Shown one piece after another: positions 41,939 to 44,997 of a stretch of 44,997 nucleotides of DNA (the stretch's first letter is position 1; each line of letters opens with the position of its first letter). The position numbers were made by a program, and so were the translations under genes. The DNA is from JAJYSO01 sp964451785. GTDB lineage: Bacteria > Bacteroidota > Bacteroidia > Flavobacteriales > Flavobacteriaceae. The stretch is from positions 1-44,997 of the forward strand of contig CAYVJG010000022.1 in NCBI GenBank assembly GCA_964451785.1, in the 5' to 3' direction. Below the pieces are notes generated by a model. That model did no database searches, was not told where the DNA came from, and saw only the letters and a program-made list of their open reading frames with translations.

Positions 41939-42148
41939 TGAAATATATTTGCGGGGTGAAAATCAAAAAATGGAAACGTTTTGATGGTAAATTNNNNNNN
42001 NNNNNNNNNNNNNNNNNNNNNNNNNNNNNNNNNNNNNNNNNNNNNNNNNNNNNNNNNNNNNNNNNNNNNNNNNNNNNNNNNNNNNNNNNNNNNTGAAATA
42101 TATTTGCGGGGTGAAAATCAAAAAATGGAAACGTTTTGATGGTAAATT
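41939..42148. other. 100-N assembly gap flanked by identical 55-bp ends
   Basis: Positions 41994-42093 are exactly 100 N. The 55 bases before (41939-41993) are identical to the 55 bases after (42094-42148). Equal overlaps of odd length at a fixed-size gap are the usual mark of two contigs from a de Bruijn graph (k=55) scaffolded without merging. The real gap may be zero, or may hide extra repeat units. Confidence 0.92.
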
Positions 42149-42304
42149 ATGGCAACGTAATTATTGGGAATACATCATTCGAAATGATAATGCGCATCAT
42201 CACATTGCACAATATATTATGGATAATTCTGAAAAATGGGAAAGGGATAAATTATGGTGATGGATCCACCTGTAGGTTATGGAACGGAAAAAACCAGCAA
42301 AGTC

Positions 42305-42372
42305 AATAAAAAAGAGATAGTACAGCGTTAAGCATTCAAAACAAAAACAAAAACACATTTCTGCACTATCTC
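42305..42372 (-). terminator. Terminator-like hairpin after the GDPD gene
   Basis: GAGATAGTACAG (42314-42325) pairs with CTGCACTATCTC (42361-42372), with one mismatch, across a 35-base loop. On the minus strand it is followed by TTTTTTATT. Confidence 0.55.
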
Positions 42373-42392
42373 AATGTTAGTTTATTGAGCCA

Positions 42393-43310
42393 TTACAACT
42401 GGTCAATGACGCGTTCAGGATAATCACTGATGATGCCGTCAACCCCAAGTTGAATCAGTTGTCGAATCACTTCATGACTATTGACTGTCCACGGAATCAA
42501 TTGCATGCCTTTTTGCTGAACAGAATCAACTACAGCCTGCGTTAACAGTTTATAATTCGGACTATAAATATCAGGTATAAATCCCAAGGTTTTTAAATTA
42601 CGAGCTATTCCGTTGTCGGCAGTTAGGTAGGACAATTTCACATCGGGATAAGCACTGTGTATAATTTGCAATACTTTTTTATCAAAGGACTGAATTACCA
42701 CTTGTTCTCTTAAATTTCGAGCATCGATTTGCGCCATCACTAAGTCTATAAACACAGCCGGTTCAGGCTGATAAGTTCCATATAGTTTAGGTTGCGATTT
42801 AATTTCGATATTATAGCGTATCGCAGGGCGGTTTGTTTTCGCTATATAGGCTGAAATACTATCAAAAACCTCAGCTAATAGCGGTTTATAGGCCGGTATT
42901 TTGTGTTGATTTGGAAAACACGGATGTGTCTTAGATCCACTGTCAAAGGTTTTAATAACAGCATAAGGCATTTGAAAAAGATTGTAATTTTTTTCTTCAG
43001 CTTCTGTTATCACTTGTCCATTAGGTTTAAGCATGTAATTGGCTGACATAAAGGGTTCATGCGAAACCACTACCAAGCTATCTTGAGAAATCACAACATC
43101 TAACTCGAGTACATCCACACCTTTATTGACAGCACTGATAAAAGCCGGCATACTGTTTTCCGGATAATTTCCACGATCACCGCGATGTCCTTGCACTTCC
43201 AACTTTTCCTCTGCTGGAAGTGTTGAATTATGGTCGTCTTTCGTGTTTTTGTCAGCACAAGACCCCAGTACACCTAAAAACATCAATAGAATTATTTTAT
43301 AACACTGCAT
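42393..43310 (-). CDS. Glycerophosphodiester phosphodiesterase lipoprotein
   Basis: GDPD enzymes release glycerol-3-phosphate and an alcohol from deacylated phospholipids. The 305 residues start with a lipoprotein signal (ILLMFLGVLGSC, Cys18), placing the enzyme on a membrane facing the periplasm. Catalytic and metal residues are present: His42-Arg43 and Glu51 in GHRGDRGNYPENS, Glu69 and Asp71 in LELDVV, and His84 in SHEPF. The later YNIEIKSQP and IPWTVNS blocks complete the TIM barrel. It follows the calcineurin-like phosphoesterase gene by 20 bases, so both are probably expressed together to recover phosphate or glycerophosphate. Confidence 0.94.
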   Translation of the reverse strand: MQCYKIILLMFLGVLGSCADKNTKDDHNSTLPAEEKLEVQGHRGDRGNYPENSMPAFISAVNKGVDVLELDVVISQDSLVVVSHEPFMSANYMLKPNGQVITEAEEKNYNLFQMPYAVIKTFDSGSKTHPCFPNQHKIPAYKPLLAEVFDSISAYIAKTNRPAIRYNIEIKSQPKLYGTYQPEPAVFIDLVMAQIDARNLREQVVIQSFDKKVLQIIHSAYPDVKLSYLTADNGIARNLKTLGFIPDIYSPNYKLLTQAVVDSVQQKGMQLIPWTVNSHEVIRQLIQLGVDGIISDYPERVIDQL

Positions 43311-43330
43311 ACAGTTCTTCTAAAAAATTA

Positions 43331-44926
43331 TTAGCTCTTCAAGTCAAGTGACTTCACGTCTTTAGGTTTCTCTAAGCGGTAGCTACTTTCGGCAGTATAG
43401 GTATTGCCAAACATATCTGTAGCTTGCACTTCAATGCGATGAGTTCCCTCCTCGAGTTTTGTCGGTATACTGCCTCGCCACAGATGTGTACTAATCACAG
43501 GATTTGACGAGCGTCGTCCGGGCATCAACTCATCAGTGGTGTCCCATTCATTTACCAATTGCACATAAGATGGGTCGGCCATATCAACGCGTCTCATCTG
43601 CTTCCATTCGCCGTCATCAATGCGGTAGCGTACGGTATCGTCTGCTCCTCCCATAAAGAAATTGACAAAAATTCCGGCTTGCGTATTTCGGCCTTTAGCG
43701 ACCACCTTAGGGGCAAAAATAGTCATTTGGTAATCGGCAGATTTTCCAGCACTTTTGTACTTAATTTCATATTGATTGCCATCAAAATGAATAAAAGCAT
43801 AGCCGTTTGGGGTACCGTCACGCATGGTAGATACCGGAATGCCCTGTGCATTCAATTTCCCAGAATACCAATCGCCAGAAGTTGTACCGACATTATAGTG
43901 ATGATGTGGTTTGTCTTGTAACCAGCCGTCTTTTTTGTCGAAGAAATCTTGGCGTTGAATGTGAGTATGTGCCGACAAAGATAAGGTATGCGGAAAATCA
44001 GCTAACAAGGCAAACAATTTAGCACGGTCTTTATCGCGAAAACTATCGCCTGTAGGTTCGCTGATAGGAATATGAAAGGCTACAACCACCAGGTAATCTT
44101 TAGGAACGTGTTTTAAATCATTTTCAACAAATTTGAGTTGATCGGCTCTAAAACCACCCCAATACCCCTTTTTATCTCTAGGATCCGGATACAACACATC
44201 ATCTAAAACAATCACGTGCACTTTACCGTAATTAAACGCGTAATTTGCCGGTCCAAAGTGAGCTTCAAAGGTTTCATCGGCTTGCTCATCAACTGGGGCA
44301 TCAAAATTTAAATCATGATTACCAAGTAAGTTATACCAAGGAATACCCACTTCTTTTACTGCAGCGATATACGGATTAAAAAGACTTAAATCATTACCGA
44401 CTAAATCGCCTAAACTCAATCCAAAAGCAACGTTTTTAACGCCATTTAATTCATCGATTATTCCCTTTTTAAAATAGCCTATTTCTTTGAGGTTATAGGC
44501 TTGAGGATCACCAAAAATTAAGGCTGTAAACTCTGTTTTCTCTTCTGCCGGAAGCAATCCAAAATCTACAGATTTAGGTAATTTTCCCGTCGGTGCTACG
44601 CCTTTAAATTCTGATTGAGGAGAACCTTGGGGTTTGTGAACGTAAAAAAATTGAGGTAAATTATTCTCGTTAGTAACCACGTTATACCCCGATGGTTTAA
44701 TAACAGAAATTATAGTATTGTCATCAACAGGAAGCTCATAACGTCCTTTTTTATCGGTGAGCACTACGGCTTTTCCATTGCTGACAGCCACATTGGCAAT
44801 TCCTTTTTCGGAACGTTCTTTTTGGCCGTTTTTATTGCGATCTTCATAAACATAGCCCTTTGCGGTTTGTGCCATAACGGCTAGTTGACATAAAACAGCA
44901 CAACTGAATAGCATTACTTTTCTCAT
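43331..44926 (-). CDS. Secreted calcineurin-like metallophosphoesterase with N- and C-terminal accessory domains
   Basis: This 531-residue exported phosphoesterase has a signal peptide at 1-19 (VMA|Q). Residues about 22-125 form a SdrD B/carboxypeptidase regulatory-like beta domain (GYVYEDRNKNGQKE, TDKKGRYELP). The metallophosphatase core runs 132-330 with Asp140 in FGDPQ (Gln where many relatives have His), Asp174 in SLGDLVG, Asn203-His204 in GNHD, His285 in AFHIP and His320/His322 in SAHTH. The C-terminal 180 residues are a beta-rich metallophosphatase C domain. The substrate is unknown. The adjacent GDPD suggests phosphate release from phospholipid-derived compounds in the periplasm. Confidence 0.92.
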   Translation of the reverse strand: MRKVMLFSCAVLCQLAVMAQTAKGYVYEDRNKNGQKERSEKGIANVAVSNGKAVVLTDKKGRYELPVDDNTIISVIKPSGYNVVTNENNLPQFFYVHKPQGSPQSEFKGVAPTGKLPKSVDFGLLPAEEKTEFTALIFGDPQAYNLKEIGYFKKGIIDELNGVKNVAFGLSLGDLVGNDLSLFNPYIAAVKEVGIPWYNLLGNHDLNFDAPVDEQADETFEAHFGPANYAFNYGKVHVIVLDDVLYPDPRDKKGYWGGFRADQLKFVENDLKHVPKDYLVVVAFHIPISEPTGDSFRDKDRAKLFALLADFPHTLSLSAHTHIQRQDFFDKKDGWLQDKPHHHYNVGTTSGDWYSGKLNAQGIPVSTMRDGTPNGYAFIHFDGNQYEIKYKSAGKSADYQMTIFAPKVVAKGRNTQAGIFVNFFMGGADDTVRYRIDDGEWKQMRRVDMADPSYVQLVNEWDTTDELMPGRRSSNPVISTHLWRGSIPTKLEEGTHRIEVQATDMFGNTYTAESSYRLEKPKDVKSLDLKS

Positions 44927-44997
44927 AGTTTAATTGTGTATATTATACGGAAGTGACATTCAAAATGGACCAATCTTCCTGTTAAAATTACAAATCT

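Larger units (their letters stand above)
41769..42260 (+). pseudogene. Decayed REP-associated tyrosine transposase (RAYT), with assembly gap
   Basis: Fragments of an IS200-like Y1 transposase lie in three frames. RKSIRLKGYDYAN starts at 41769. It runs straight into EYVVMPNHFHAILEIVG (from 41804), with the HxH metal motif in NHFH. That frame continues through GQPQGIAPTNGIAPTQG to a stop at 41939. The C-terminal part, KYICGVK through LWQRNYWEYIIRND to KLW and a stop at 42258, is in another frame. The region normally between YDYAN and YVVMP, with the strand text following it, is missing, as is the linker before KYICGV. The N gap lies inside. A deletion-derived remnant is likely, though misassembly may explain part of the damage. 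Confidence 0.8.

Overview
The window is a piece of an AT-rich Bacteroidota chromosome, almost certainly Flavobacteriaceae. The signs are promoters of the TTTG-(19-21)-TAnnTTTG type, very few Shine-Dalgarno sequences, two secreted proteins with type IX secretion (T9SS) C-terminal sorting domains, flavobacterial DUF4835 and DUF6913 proteins, and a Bacteroidota-type arginine operon built around a transcarbamylase that uses N-acylated ornithine. Most of the window is core metabolism and housekeeping. No defence system, prophage, intact insertion sequence or CRISPR array is visible, and I found no large undescribed system. The unusual material is at smaller scale.

Layout. 1-511 is non-coding with a long inverted repeat. 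A DUF2249 gene and ruvC follow on the minus strand, then lon and acs (plus), and an orphan sigma54-type response regulator (minus). A hairpin-rich 493-base region that may encode a small RNA separates the regulator from fabD. An Lrp/AsnC regulator then faces an eight-gene minus-strand arginine operon: GNAT acyltransferase-argG-argC-argD-argF'-argB-argE'-argH, 18012 down to 10014. Next come an aminotransferase with murB, a small Cys-rich membrane protein, a 735-base repeat-bearing intergenic region, lipA with gap, two T9SS cargo genes, a secreted C1 peptidase, a MATE exporter, a lipoprotein and tRNA-Thr(CGT). An esterase, menI with isochorismate synthase, and DUF4835 follow. The DUF6913-dapA and bamD-rpoZ-coaBC units are on the minus strand. 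Then come ffh, folD, a small conserved gene and an NRDE protein. A decayed REP-associated transposase (RAYT) contains a 100-N assembly gap. Last is a calcineurin-like phosphoesterase-GDPD operon.

How the genes work together. The arginine operon carries every step from acylation of glutamate to argininosuccinate cleavage. Val93 in the transcarbamylase predicts N-succinyl rather than N-acetyl intermediates. MenI and isochorismate synthase belong to menaquinone synthesis. DapA feeds lysine and peptidoglycan synthesis, and MurB acts in peptidoglycan synthesis. BamD serves outer-membrane assembly, CoaBC makes 4'-phosphopantetheine, and FabD starts fatty acid synthesis.

Points for a second look: a dispersed ~125-bp repeat whose two copies differ by inversion of a 14-bp hairpin centre; a Cys-rich C-terminal tail on the arginine GNAT; CoaBC lacking the Cys and Asn expected from E. 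coli; a candidate minus-strand structured RNA at about 8165-7935; and a RAYT remnant whose sequence gap is flanked by an exact 55-bp duplication typical of unmerged contig ends.
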